Below, piece after piece: positions 10,883-22,506 of a DNA stretch of 64,000 bases. Position 1 is the stretch's first letter; every line of letters begins with the position of its first letter. Made by a program: the position numbers and the translations under genes. The notes below the pieces were generated by a model, which had not been told where the DNA came from, did no database searches, and saw only the letters and a list, made by a program, of their open reading frames with translations. The DNA lies in contig JAHNUO010000052.1 of NCBI GenBank assembly GCA_019787685.1, forward strand, positions 1 through 64,000. Direction: 5' to 3'. Source of the stretch: Chiua virens (Eukaryota > Basidiomycota > Agaricomycetes > Boletales > Boletaceae).

Positions 10883-13217
10883 TTACCTCTCGCTCCGGGG
10901 TTCCCGCACCACATGGTTGATCCCCTCCCGGGCCATTTTGCCAGCTTCTAAAATGGTATCACCCCACACTTTTGCCTCCCGGACGTTGGACGCACGCAAC
11001 ATGATCATGTCGCCGCCACGTGGATACGACAAATGAATTCGAATAAGCGCGTCCTGTCGCCCCGTCTTCGACGCTTTAATCTGCACTTCGTTCACCGGGA
11101 TCGGCTGGAACGCAAACAGTCAGATCCGTGCCCGACGGCGCAAGGTGAGTACTCACCACGCGGTACAGCCCCTTGTCCGCCTCCTCCACGAGTACCAGGA
11201 TATCGTTGCACAGCAACACCCTCAGTTTTCGCCCACTCCGCGCCTTGCTCATCACACCCTCTTTCAGCAGTCGACGTGGCCCCAGGTGGCGCGTCGGGGC
11301 TGTCAAGTCGAGTCGTCCTTGTCCGATCCACAGCGAACGGCTGATCTCTCCCAGTCGCTCTCGGCCTTCGCGGTCTCGGATGGTCTCGTTCACTTCGTCG
11401 AGGATTTTTACGGCCGTGTCCAGGGCGGCGGCAATCGACTGTCTTTCGGCGATATCGCTCCAAGTGGCGGATGCCACGGGATCGACCTCGCTGGATGTGG
11501 CGGCGCAAGGGTCCGTGTAATGCAAAATCTGACGGATGAGTAAAGGGTATCGTGTAAGTCGTTGCACTGCACCCATGCGTTAGCCGACTGATGTCCTGGA
11601 CATGTCTGCGGGGTAAGGGAACGTACTAGGCACGAGCATGTAGCTCGACAGATCTAGGTTCCGTGCTGATAGATCTTCCCGAAGGTTCTACAGTGGAGTC
11701 AGTGCCCTGCACTTGTCGTGAACCAGGAACACCAGAGCATACCTGCAGCTGCGTGGCCAACGCGGGATTGCTCTCCCGCATCTGCTGAAGGACCTTTCCA
11801 GCATTTGCTTGATTGACACAGTAGCTCTACATAGAAAGCACGTTGAGTCAGCATCGAGACTGTAACAAAGAGCCGCGCACGAGATATACAGCCATATTCG
11901 GCATATGTCGTTCCAACAGGTCACCGATACGATCGACATAGAGGCGACAGTCTCGCTGACGCTCTTCCAAGGTCGAAAGAAAGGTCTTCAAAACGATCTA
12001 CGTCAACGATCACTAACCCTAGTAATCATCCCTCACCGTATTCGTGAGCAATATATCTTCGATATTCGAAAAGATCATGGCAGTAGCTTGTTCATCCAGC
12101 ACCTCCATCAAGCTGGAATAAAAAAGCTGCAAATGTTTCGATCAACGACATCTCTTGGGCATTAAACAAGAAGCCCCTCTTAACCACGCACCTCGACGAT
12201 GAGTTGAAGATCGCGCACATAATCCGCTTCCGTAGAAATCAGCTCAAAGATCGCCTCCTGGCGTTTTCGTTCCTCCTTGGGGATTCCCTCCAACGCACTC
12301 CGATCGACCAAACTCGCCCATGACGTTCCAAACGTCGGACTTGCCTCTCTCAGCACTCCCTCCCCGTTCCACGGCGCAGACACCGGCGAGGGCATCGGCG
12401 CATGTACGATCGGTCCAGAAATCGTGACGCGTTTTCCGCGCTCGATGTCCGGCGTCCCCGAACGCGTGTGCCGTCCCAAAAAACTCAAAAACTGAGACGT
12501 CCGACTCTCGCCAGGGTCGCGTTCCCGTTCCCGTTCTCGAAGTGACGGTGTCATTGATGCAGCGGGTGACCTCGGCGGCGAGGTCGGTGCCAACGACCCG
12601 GTGTCGAACGACGACATGGACATCCGACTCGTCGACGCGGACACGGCGGTGGCGTGTGCGTTCGGGAATAGGGGAGAGTGGCTGTGTGAGGCGTGCCGTT
12701 TCTTGAACGACTCGTACCGATCGAACGCGTCGTCGGCGTGGATGATGCTGCCATCCGACAGCGTCTTGAAATGTCCGTGTGTCAACCCATCCTCGACGTC
12801 CCTGTCGGCGATGGCGTGAAACGACCGGAAGGCGGCGTCCAGGGACGTGTCGGTCTTGGGCAAGTCGAGCGTTGGGATCGGTGGGAGGTCCTTTATGGAG
12901 AGTGGTGGTAGTCCGCGTTCAGGGATAGCAGGTGCTAAACGTCGTTTTCGACCCGGAGATTCTGAAAGGGTTAATCCTACGTTCAGCGCGTGCGGGGACG
13001 GATGGGGTTGGTTGTCCCCGACGACGGGGCGTCGTGCGTCGTGTTCCCCGTCCAAGGGGCTGACGAGCAGCCCGGCTGCTTCGAGGACACGCTGTCGTTC
13101 ATGCTCGCGCGCCGCTATTTCCAGCTCACCTCCAGGTACTTGCTCCAGATCGGACATGCTGTCTCCCTCGTCCAGAGAAAAGTACGCATCATCTTCGTCT
13201 TCGTCGTCTCCCTTCAT
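10883..13217 (-). CDS. RhoGEF with DH and PH domains
   Basis: Seven exons: 13217-12192, 12126-12037, 11997-11881, 11826-11743, 11687-11627, 11566-11157, 11104-10883, giving 669 aa. All phases agree. Residues 1-315 are disordered and Ser/Pro-rich. The Dbl-homology domain follows: CR1 starts AIFELISTEADYVRDLQLIVE, CR2 includes DLLERHMPNMAVYLSYCVNQ, and CR3 reads LVPMQRLTRYPLLIRQIL. The C-terminal third forms a PH domain starting near LLKEGVMSKA and ending shortly before the stop. The protein should load GTP onto a Rho-family GTPase at the cortex. The open frame continues upstream to about 13380 without an ATG, so a short upstream exon is possible. 13217 is the first in-frame ATG. Confidence 0.85.
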
Positions 13218-13706
13218 GGGCGGCGCTCTTGGAGGTCGCGTGTCTTGGGGAGAAGTGTAAGGTGTACTGTAAATGTCAGTCACCCCTTCATGATGATCAC
13301 CGTTACCGTCACTTGCTGAACGGTCAACCTGGCCGCCCTGCCCTCGGCCCCGTTCGGAATTCAACCGAGCTGGTCCAGTGACAGCTAGACAGAGTTCCAG
13401 TCAAAAATCGCGTCATAAGAAAAATCAAACATGAAGAAACATCCAATTTGTATTGGTATTCCAGTCAATCGATTTCAACGACACGATGATGTTTATTTGA
13501 GGTTTGGGTTCAAGTCCATGAAAAGAAGAAGCAAAAGAGTGCAAGGGAATGAGTACGATGGCATTGAAAACATGCAATTAACGGCGATGACCAGCGGTGA
13601 TACCAAAAAGAACGAAAAGAAAATATATTTCAGTCTATATCCATCTTAGCAGGTAAAAGAAGGCAGGAGGAACTCAAGAGTATCTGTTTTCTGGTTAAGA
13701 AACCCA

Positions 13707-16700
13707 CTAACCCTCAATCACCTCCACGTATGCGGCGGGGACGAGTAAAACAAGACCGCTCTGTTCGGCTTTCCACCAGTCCGCTTCAGAACGGTCGACG
13801 ATGGTAAGTGTTTCACCTTCGACAAACGAGACTTCGTCCGTGTTCGTACTCTCGTAGCTGTACAGTGCCGTTGCGCGAACTGTCGTTGGTCAAAGACAGT
13901 GAGCAACAACGCGGAGAAGGCAAGACAAACGACGCGGCGCACCTTGCTCCATTTTCTGAACGTAAGTTTGTGGGAAGAACCCCGCTTTTCCATCTTTGAC
14001 CGCAGTACCGTACCACCAATCACCATGAGATTTGGATGGATGAGCAACGATGACAACGTTTGCATCGAAGCCTACGAATCGATATTCAGCTGTTGAGTAA
14101 TTGAAACACGGTTGACACAAGAAGCACGCACCTATATCCTCAGCTCTGTCCCCTTGATAGGCATACAAGGATCTGACGCGGAACTCTAAATAAGAAAAGT
14201 TAATATGAAAGCGGTAATCGCCACGCGAAGATAATACATACCCGTAGTGAGGTCCACATCAGCCATGAGATCAGCCCCATTGTCTGGTGCGTCCTCTGAA
14301 ACCTGGATAGCAGGGAGTATACGGGCATCAACTTGTTCTTCTTCGCCCTCTTCAACCGTCACAGGAAGATGCTCCATCTCTCGCTTGTCCGCATCCACAG
14401 CCAAAGCGTTATACCAATCCACAGATTCCTTCTTTCCGTGTCCAGAGGAGTCACTCGTCGAGGGTGCCGCAACAAGCACGGCAAACGGAGGAACTGGCGT
14501 TGAGTTAGCGGGGATAGTAGCGGAGGGCGGTAATGGGGCACGAGCAGCCGTGTTTGTGTGCGCGGGTAGAGCACTGTCGCCAACGACCCTTCCAGATGTG
14601 GCAGCGCCGCTTCGGTCATTTGTGACAGCCTTTTTCAGCCGAGCACCCCCCTGAATAGCACTCAGTAACGCGCCCCGATCACCTGTTGGTACTGGGGCAA
14701 CAATTGGTGCAGACGGTGCAGCTGGGGCGGGCGGTGCCGAAGGTGGAGGGGGTGGAGGTACAGGAGCGGTAAAGGCAATGGGGCTCCCTGAAGATGGCGC
14801 CGGGCCAGCCGACTGAGGACGTGAGGGTAGCACAGTACCACCAAATAGTATTTGTGCGAGATCCGTCCGTGCACCTCTGGTGCTCAGTTCTTCATCGCTG
14901 CTATCCTCTTCATCGTGTTCCATGACATCGTCCCAGTCGTCATCGCTATCCCTTGGTACTGTGTGGAATGTCGATTTAACAGGTGGTGGAATGACTGGAC
15001 TCTTGGGAGGAGGTGCCGCAGCTGGTGCAGTTTGGTCACGGAAGAAAGGATTGGTGCTTCCGTTCGCGGCGGCTGGAGTAGCAACTAAGGTTGACGTTCC
15101 ATCCTTTCTTTTGAACGGATTGGTACTGGATTTGTCGGGAACAGCAGTTAAGGCAGGTAGAACCGGCGGCGGCGGCGGCGGCGGGGGTGCTGGTTCTTCG
15201 GCAGATTCTTCTCCCTCCTCTACTTGTGGTGGCGAAGACACCGGCACTACTGGAGCGGGTACAGAGGTGGGCAGAACGGGTGAAGTCGACGTAACCGAGG
15301 TGGTACTGACTTCGGGAGAAACCTTGGCGGCTAAAAATTGGTTCCTACGTTCTTGATATTTCTTCCGCGCTTCCTCCTCCTCCCCTTCAAGCTTGCGAAG
15401 GAGAGCCGCACGCTCTTCGCGCCTCTTGCGAAGAGCATCTTCTCGCGCTCTGAGAGCAACATCTTCGGGGTCTTCCTCAGGCACAACAGGTTCTGGGACA
15501 GGGGCAGGTGAAGGGTCAACAGGCTTCGGTGCTGGGGGAGCGCGGGTGGTTGGCACAGCTGAGGCTTGAACGGGACTGAGAATAGTCTGGGTACGAACAA
15601 CCGCTCCTTTCCGCGGTGGCGGCGGGGCAGGTCCGCGCTTGGGTGGAGGCGGAGCAGTCTTGACGTTTGGTGTTGATACCGGCCGGGCAACTGGAGCTGG
15701 TGGCGGAGCTGTCGTTGTAGGCGTCGGTGAAGGGGCTTTTCCACCTTTCAACGCTTTTTCAGCCTCAAGTTTTTCCTTCCTTTGCTTTTCACGCTCTTCG
15801 GCTTGCCTCTCGGCTTCACGAACTTTTTCCTCCGCCTCCTTTTTCTCTTGGGCAAGGCGGTCCTCGATGGTCGTGTCAAGTGCCGGAGAAGCGGTAGCAG
15901 AAGATGGTGTGACGACGCCAAGGGCTTGCTTACGGGCCTCCAAACGGCGCTGTGCCTCAGCACGAATAAAGGCTTGACGTGCTTCCGGAGTCATGTCCTT
16001 TGTCCCGGGAGCAGGAGAACGAGCAGGGGCGGGAGCTGATGGCGGTGGTCGCGACTGACTGGCACTACTGGCAGGAGGTGGCGGTGGCGGCGTACGTGTA
16101 GCAGGGGACAACCCACGGTCACGGTCACGATCACGACTGTCTGCCTCCCGATAGGACTTATCTTGATCATAGTCCCTGTCATCTCGATCGTATCTTGACG
16201 CACCCCTCGAGTAGGGTCTTTCCTCTTCATCCCGGTATCGTGATGCTGGGGAATACTTGCCGCCATCATCATCTCCAAATCGGCCAAATCGATCATTCCT
16301 TCGATCCCGGTCACGCGCCCACTCGCGTTTCTCCCTCTCTTTCCTAGCCTCTCTTTCTTCCACCTTCTTCTCGAGTTCCGGCACTTCCTCGTGCATCAAC
16401 CTGACCAGTTCTCTTTCAAGGCGTCTCCTTTCTTCGTCCTTCGCAACAGTCCTAGGGCCTTTCGAAACATATTCAAGATCCTCTTGCAACCGGGAGATCC
16501 TGTATCGCAAGTCTTCAAGCTCCCTGTCCAGTGAGTCAGAGGAACGCTCGTTCGCCAACGTATCGTCCAACATTTTCTGCGTGTTCAGTAGCTGCCTCTT
16601 AATGGAGGACAGGTCTGATGTTGCGGGGCTCGCGTCATCCGCGCGCGACCGGATGGCACTCCGGTTCACATGACGATTGCGGGGTTGGTAAAAACCACCT

Positions 16701-18046
16701 GGTGGTTCGACATCGTCGTGTTTGTAGACGGTCGCGTCTTGTCTCCCACCCTGCTGCGTAAAGGAGGACGAAGATGTGAAAGAGCGTTCTTTCAGGCGCG
16801 AGACGGGATTATCCAGTCCCGATGGAGAACGTGCGCGAGTATCGTTCTTGAGGATGTCTTTAAGAAAATTGACAGAAGTATCGAGATCACGAGAAGAAGG
16901 AGGTATTAGTTCAGCCGGAAGCTCGTCAGGAATATCGTTTCCGTTGAGCCCTACAGCGATATGATTATTAATGAGCAAGCTTGACTGATGAAAGTGGGTA
17001 CTCACGTCGGTAGATCAAACACATGGCGACGTGAAATTCTGCCAAGTTTAGTTTCCCCCGGTTATCAGAATCGGCCAAGGTCCTGCGAGGCGGAAGTGAA
17101 GTCGATTAGGATTGACGTCACCAGAACACAACATAGCTAGGAAATAGACTAACCAGATCCTCGCGAGGTCGTTCCTATCGAGACCACTTTGCCCAAAAAC
17201 CTCGAGTGCCGTTTGCCCGTTGATGAAACCCGTCCCTTGCGCATCCCAAGCTCGGAATATCTGATCATATTGTTTCTTCTCCGCCTTGCTTAATGCCCAG
17301 GGGATCTTGGGTGTGGTACCCCTTCCGTGGGATTGATTGTGCTGCTGGAAACTCTGTTGCAGTGAGAGACCACCAAGTTGCTGCTGAGGAAGAGGAGCGA
17401 GCTGTGGAGCGCCTCCGGACGAATATGGAGCGGCAATGTTGGCAGGCATGAATGAGCTGGACATCATCTGGAGGCGAGGATCGACGAAACCAGTGACATG
17501 AGGTACCAACGGAGCGGGAGCACGCCCGCCAAAGCCAGTGGGTTGTGAAAGAAGCCCGACCCCGGTTGGCTGCGCAACTAGACTCGAGGTCCCAAAGGAA
17601 GAGGCCGAAGGTACACCTAGGCGACTCTGGTTTACATTGAGGAAACTTGGTTGCTGCTGTGGGACTGGTGGTGGAGCCCTTTGTTGATAGGAAGATGGAA
17701 GAGGCGGAATTGGGGGTGGTGGTTGAAAGCCGGATTGCGCGCTTGGGAAGCCTGTCGGTTGTGCTTGCAAAAAGCTAGCAGCACCACTCGGCGCGCCTGG
17801 AAATCCGGTTTGCTGAGGTTGCTGAAGTCCCTGTGGACGTGTAGCAGGAAATCCAGTTTGTTGCGGGGGGAGACCACCGAACCCTGCGCCCAGTGCACCT
17901 GGCTGGACAGCAAAGTTACCCTGTTGCTGCTGGAACGGAACGGAAGCGTTCTGCTGCTGAGCGTGTTGAAACTGCTGCTGCGGTTGTACGCCAGGAAAGC
18001 CCGTCTGCATGGGATACTGAAATCCAGGCTGGCCCCATTGGGACAT
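13707..18046 (-). CDS. PAN1: Pan1-like EH-domain endocytic scaffold with WH2 and two SH3 domains
   Basis: Six exons: 18046-17154, 17082-17006, 16950-14242, 14185-14132, 14071-13943, 13879-13707, giving 1344 aa with all phases consistent. Residues 1-235 are Gln/Pro-rich with repeated QTGFP/PTGFG units, known phosphorylation and interaction motifs of Pan1. One EH domain follows (about 250-350: KIPWALSKAEKKQYDQIF, then NRGKLNLAEFHVAMCLIYR). Next are coiled coils, a proline-rich region and a WH2-like motif (RGALLSAIQGGARLKKA). The C-terminus has two SH3 domains (VRSLYAYQGDRAEDI and VRATALYSYESTNTDEVSF). It should link clathrin adaptors to Arp2/3-driven actin assembly at endocytic sites. Budding-yeast Pan1 has two EH domains and no SH3, so this layout differs. 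Confidence 0.88.
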
Positions 18047-18497
18047 GGTAGAGGTACAAGGTTGCTGATCGCAGCGATGGTTGATCAATATTGAAGAGCC
18101 AAGTACGATGGGGGGTCAGTAAGAGAAGGAGCGAACGTAAACCTCTCCCTCACTGTGCACGGTGAAGTGAACAACTTGCACAAGCCGTCAATCGTGAGCA
18201 ATTTTGAAGCGGCGACCGTACATGCTATGCCTAAATATAGACTTATTCAGTAAAGTATTTATTCATTGATCACTATGTAATATTGATAACATCATTCCTT
18301 GACTCTTATACATGATCCGAGGATCTGCCTCGCTGGAAAACAACCCATCAAATCCAATGTCTTGACAGCAATATCGTCTAGTGTACAGCCGCGTTCAAGT
18401 TCAGTCATGATGAGTTTTCACCGTGTCCGACCAGCATGAAAATTGCAGCAATGAAATCAAGTTCCCCCACCCAATCCCAATCGCTCCTTTCTTCATG
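18047..18497. other. intergenic, no gene seen
   Basis: AT-rich spacer between the Pan1 start and the stop codon of the DUF6593 gene. It should contain the Pan1 promoter and the DUF6593 3' UTR. No motif is convincing. Confidence 0.4.
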
Positions 18498-19191
18498 TTA
18501 CGATGTAACCGCCGCAGAACTAGTAGCGCTGATAAGATTCAAATTTGTAGTCGCGTCTGATCGTTCACGGCGCAGCGACTCGACATAGACATAGGTCAAT
18601 ATGACATGGTCCAACATGGGTATCACTTTTGGAGAGACGTCGAGATAAGGGGGATGCGATTGTTTTCTTATCCCAAAGTTTTTCTTGTGGAACTTGGCCA
18701 GCGCAACGTCAGATCCGACCAGCTTCAACTAGGAAGAATAATTAGAGGAGACCCCTGGCGATCTGCGCACCAGCAAAACTCGTGACAGATACCAACGAAT
18801 GTGTAACATACCCAACAGTGTGTCGACTCAAGTTTCCACTTGTAAGAACATTTGTCTGGTCCTACAAAATAACGTCCACTGATTCCCATCTGCTCGTCAG
18901 TGTTGTACAACGCAGAACCCTTTAGACTACGTACGTGTTCCACCGACGCTTCCCAAGCATAACGTCCGCCTTGATCTCGTTCCCGTTGAACTGAAAGAGC
19001 GTGTCCTTCACTGCATGCCACTCGATTGTTGCCATCGTCTCAGAGACACAGCTTGGACCACTCCAGCGGTACTTGGTAATTGTGGTGATTCGCTTACTAG
19101 ACCGGGGTGTCGACACAGAGTAGAGGGTGCGACCTTGCTTGTCAGAAATATCTGTGTTCATGTAATCGGAGGTGCTAAAAATGAGGTTCAT
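18498..19191 (-). CDS. DUF6593-domain protein
   Basis: Three exons, 19191-18931, 18889-18812 and 18728-18498, encode 189 aa. The start MNLIFSTSDYMNTD, the middle TIEWHAVKDTLFQFNG and YKWKLESTHCWLKLVG, and the tail MLDHVILTYVYVESLRRE match my memory of the basidiomycete DUF6593 family. Members are small, lack a signal peptide and have unknown function. The predicted fold is mostly beta strand. The in-frame ATG at 19191 fits the usual N-terminus better than the upstream open frame. No catalytic motif is visible. Confidence in the gene is high; in the family name, moderate to high. Confidence 0.82.
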
Positions 19192-20074
19192 CTTGAGTGC
19201 GGGAAATCGAGTAGTAGTTGGAATGGGCGGATGCAAGAAAGGACAGTTACTCACGCTACATATGACAGCCGGGTTTGCTCCTACATATAGGTGACGAGTG
19301 CTGCGCTTTTTGAAACACACAGAAGCTGTGAAAATGATGCCAATGATGTACCATGTGAGCCAAGATCTCAGCTGTCATTCAGACCAACCCAAGATTACTT
19401 GGGTCGATTCGTCCAAGTGGGAATCTGCGCGCGGAGTCCAAGCCCAACTGATGTGACAGGCAATAGCGAGAAAGAGCGATTACAGACTTATGTAATGTGG
19501 ATGACGCGGTGGTAGCACGTTTGGTTTCTGGCCGCCCTGCGAACCCTGTCGATTCCCGCCGAGTAAGTACTTCCTCAGAAAGCATTTTGTCACCGTGCAC
19601 TGTGTACGGCGCAGTTACTGACCAGCCTATGCGTTAAGCCGCTCCCTCAGACAGCACCTATCAGAGAAGAAAAGTATGCAGACAGGATGATAAGTACTAC
19701 GGAGACTTGAATTCTCCTCCTAACCTCAAACGTACCTCATCAGAGTAGCGTGGAGAACCAGGGAGAGCTGAAGTCGAATTCTCCGCAGCTGACCCGACAT
19801 CGAGCCAGGAATCATCTTATTGACGTGGTGCATCATATCCCGGGTTCTCGATACCCCAGGCTGGAGGTTCCGCTATCTGTGCATATCCGCCTGGTAAGAT
19901 GATTACCGATCCCTGTATATAGCAGTCCTAACCACTCATCATATGACTCTGCATGCGACTTATTAATCACGCCATTTGTCGATAAGTAAAATGTCCAGGC
20001 ACATTGAATGTGTTTAGATAGATATAAGCCAGTATTGTTGAGGTTCGTGGACATTAACCACTGTGTCAGCAGTC
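19192..20074. other. intergenic between divergent genes, no gene seen
   Basis: The interval separates the DUF6593 and P450 starts and should hold both promoters. Open frames of about 70 codons occur on both strands without recognisable content. Confidence 0.4.
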
Positions 20075-22318
20075 ATGGACTCGTCTGCTTCCGCTATCCA
20101 CTGGCAGCTGATAGTCCTAGTGTTGCTAACGACCGTAATTGCAGATGCAATTTGCCGCTTCCTCCGCAATCGCACGGGGATAAAAGGTTGTTCTCTGCCA
20201 CCTGGTCCTACCCGACTGCCGTTCTTGGGAAGTGCCCTCTCTGTTAACACCGATCAACCATGGTTAACATACACCAACTGGCGAGCACAGTATGGTGAAT
20301 GTGGCACAACAGTGCAATTCGGGGAACTGACGGTCTTTAGGTGATATCGTGTACACTCGACTTTTGGATTCCGACGTAATCGTGTTGAACTCCCCCTCGG
20401 TTGCAACAGACTTGCTAGAGAAACGATCGTATATATATTCTGATCGACCATTTATCGCAACCGTTGAACTGTGAGTGGGCTCTTCAAAGGCTTTATCATC
20501 AAGCCCGTATACTGTCTTGATGTATCCGAGCCTGAAATAACGAGTTACTTCTGTCAGGTATGGACACTCCTCCAATTTTGCTTTCTCGCGGTATGGAGAG
20601 CATTGGAGACTATGTCGACGGATATTCCATCAGACATTCCACGCTGATGCTGCCCTTACCTTTCGACCAACCCAACTTCGTAGAGCACACGAATTAGTTA
20701 CAAATATCTTCGAAGATCCTGACGAGTACCCATTTCATTTTTCGACGTGAGGCTCCAGTTCCAACTATCTATTTTCGGAACGAATATGACTTTTCATCAT
20801 CCAGATTTTCTGCTGGAGTAGCTATGTCTAGCGTATATGACTATGAGCCAAGTGCTCGGAGTGACCCTATTGTCTCGGCCGTCGAAGATTTCCTCCATGC
20901 GTCTGCTCCGGCACTGACACCCAACAAAGCAGCTTTGCTCAAGGTCTTTCCGTTCTGTAAGTCACACCTTGCGAGCTCAAAGTATGATCTTAAACGACCT
21001 GTTAAAGTGCTGTATATTCCGGATTGCCTTCCGGGTTCTTCGCTCAAACGTGGTATAAGAGAAACCTCTGCATTGAAGGACATTATGAGTGATAGAATTT
21101 CGCAGTATGTCCGGACACACCTGGTAAGCTTCGAGTATTCTGTAATCCAACAGCGATAACAGTACACACTTTAAGGAAAGCAAAGGCAACATCAACAATA
21201 CCATGGTATTCGACCATATTGCTCGCATGGAGAGACTAGACAGTTCATACCATGCTGAGTACGAGCAAGCTCTCATGGATGCATCTATGACTGCTTTCCT
21301 TGGTGAGGTCGTTGATTTGCATCACATATATATGTAGTGCGTTCTTATATGCATATTTAGGATCTACAGAAACGGTTTGTAACACACATGTATCGAGGGA
21401 TGTGGTACATGACGATGTTCCAGACATCTTCAGTGCTGATGGTCTTCACCCTCGCGATGGTACAGAACCCTCGCGTGTGGCAACGTGCACAGGCAGAAAT
21501 AGATCATGTGCTTGCGATCTCCGGCGACAGGCTTCCCAACTTCGAGGACAGACAATCGTTGCCATACATCGATGCAATTGTACGAGAAACATTCCGGTGG
21601 GCACCCGTCGCCCCCATAGGTACGCGCTTTCCGACCTTGTTGTTGAAGTATTCTACAACTTCTCGAAGGGATTCCGCACGCCACCATAGAGCGCGATGTT
21701 TACAAAGGTTTCTGCATCCCTAAAGGTAGGCTCGTACAATATGTGAGCAAAAATCTGTAGTGATAGCATTCATCTTCCAGGAGCGACTGTAATCGCAAAC
21801 GTATGGTGAGCTGTTAGCCGATCTTCATCGTGATGGGGAGACAAAAAATGATCTTCTACGCAGGGCGATGTGCTCTGACGAAACTCGTTATCCTAACCCC
21901 AAAGCATTCTCTCCTGAGCGATTTTTGGACACGCAAGGGCGATTGACAGATGATGACCCTGCAAAATTGATCTTTGGGTTTGGGAGACGTGTATGCCCAG
22001 GTAAGTCAGAGTATGTTGGCCAACCGCAAGCACCAACGTAGGTGGCCAGGCCGACATGTTGCGGATGCATCCGTCTGGTCCGTTATCGCGACGATGCTAA
22101 CCACCATCGACTTCAATACCGTCAAAGGCGAGGATGGAAAAGATGTTGTTTTCGAACCGAAATACACAAACGGGCTCTCGTAGTCAGTCCTGATAGACTG
22201 CTGACTCCGAGATCTCTGTTGATCATCTTTTCACAGCCATCTCAACAAGTTCCCTTGCCGTCTTGCCCCCCGTGAACATATAAGCAAAGAGGTTCTCGAG
22301 CGTGTTCTTGCCTCATGA
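20075..22318 (+). CDS. cytochrome P450 monooxygenase
   Basis: Thirteen exons: 20075-20294, 20341-20470, 20558-20746, 20805-20956, 21008-21123, 21176-21302, 21361-21374, 21424-21619, 21669-21725, 21781-21805, 21864-22000, 22050-22179, 22237-22318, giving 524 aa with every phase consistent. An N-terminal anchor (WQLIVLVLLTTVIADAI) is followed by the proline hinge LPPGPTRLPFLG, the I-helix GSTETTSS, the ExxR motif ETFR, the PERF-like FSPERFL, and the heme loop FGFGRRVCPGR. It is an ER-membrane heme monooxygenase of the multi-intron agaricomycete type and needs a P450 reductase. The substrate cannot be read from sequence. Exon 7 is only 14 nt and exon 10 only 25 nt. No biosynthetic cluster partner is evident. 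Confidence 0.92.
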
Positions 22319-22506
22319 TCTCCTGATAATCTTGTTTGAATTGATACCTGTAAACAGTTCGCCTGCCCTAAAGCGAGTTAGATATTGTAATAGTGTAGTT
22401 ATGTAAAATGCTTCTCTAGTTTCATCCCTCATCTCCTCCCCGTCCGCCCCTTCTGAAGCATTAATTTGCTTCTTTTTTGTGCCCCGTTCCCCTCTTCTCG
22501 AACCTG

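Noticed and set aside
14852..16964. Plus-strand and alternative minus frames of 60-158 codons
   Set aside because: They are shadows of the Pan1 coding region with repeat-rich, low-complexity translations.
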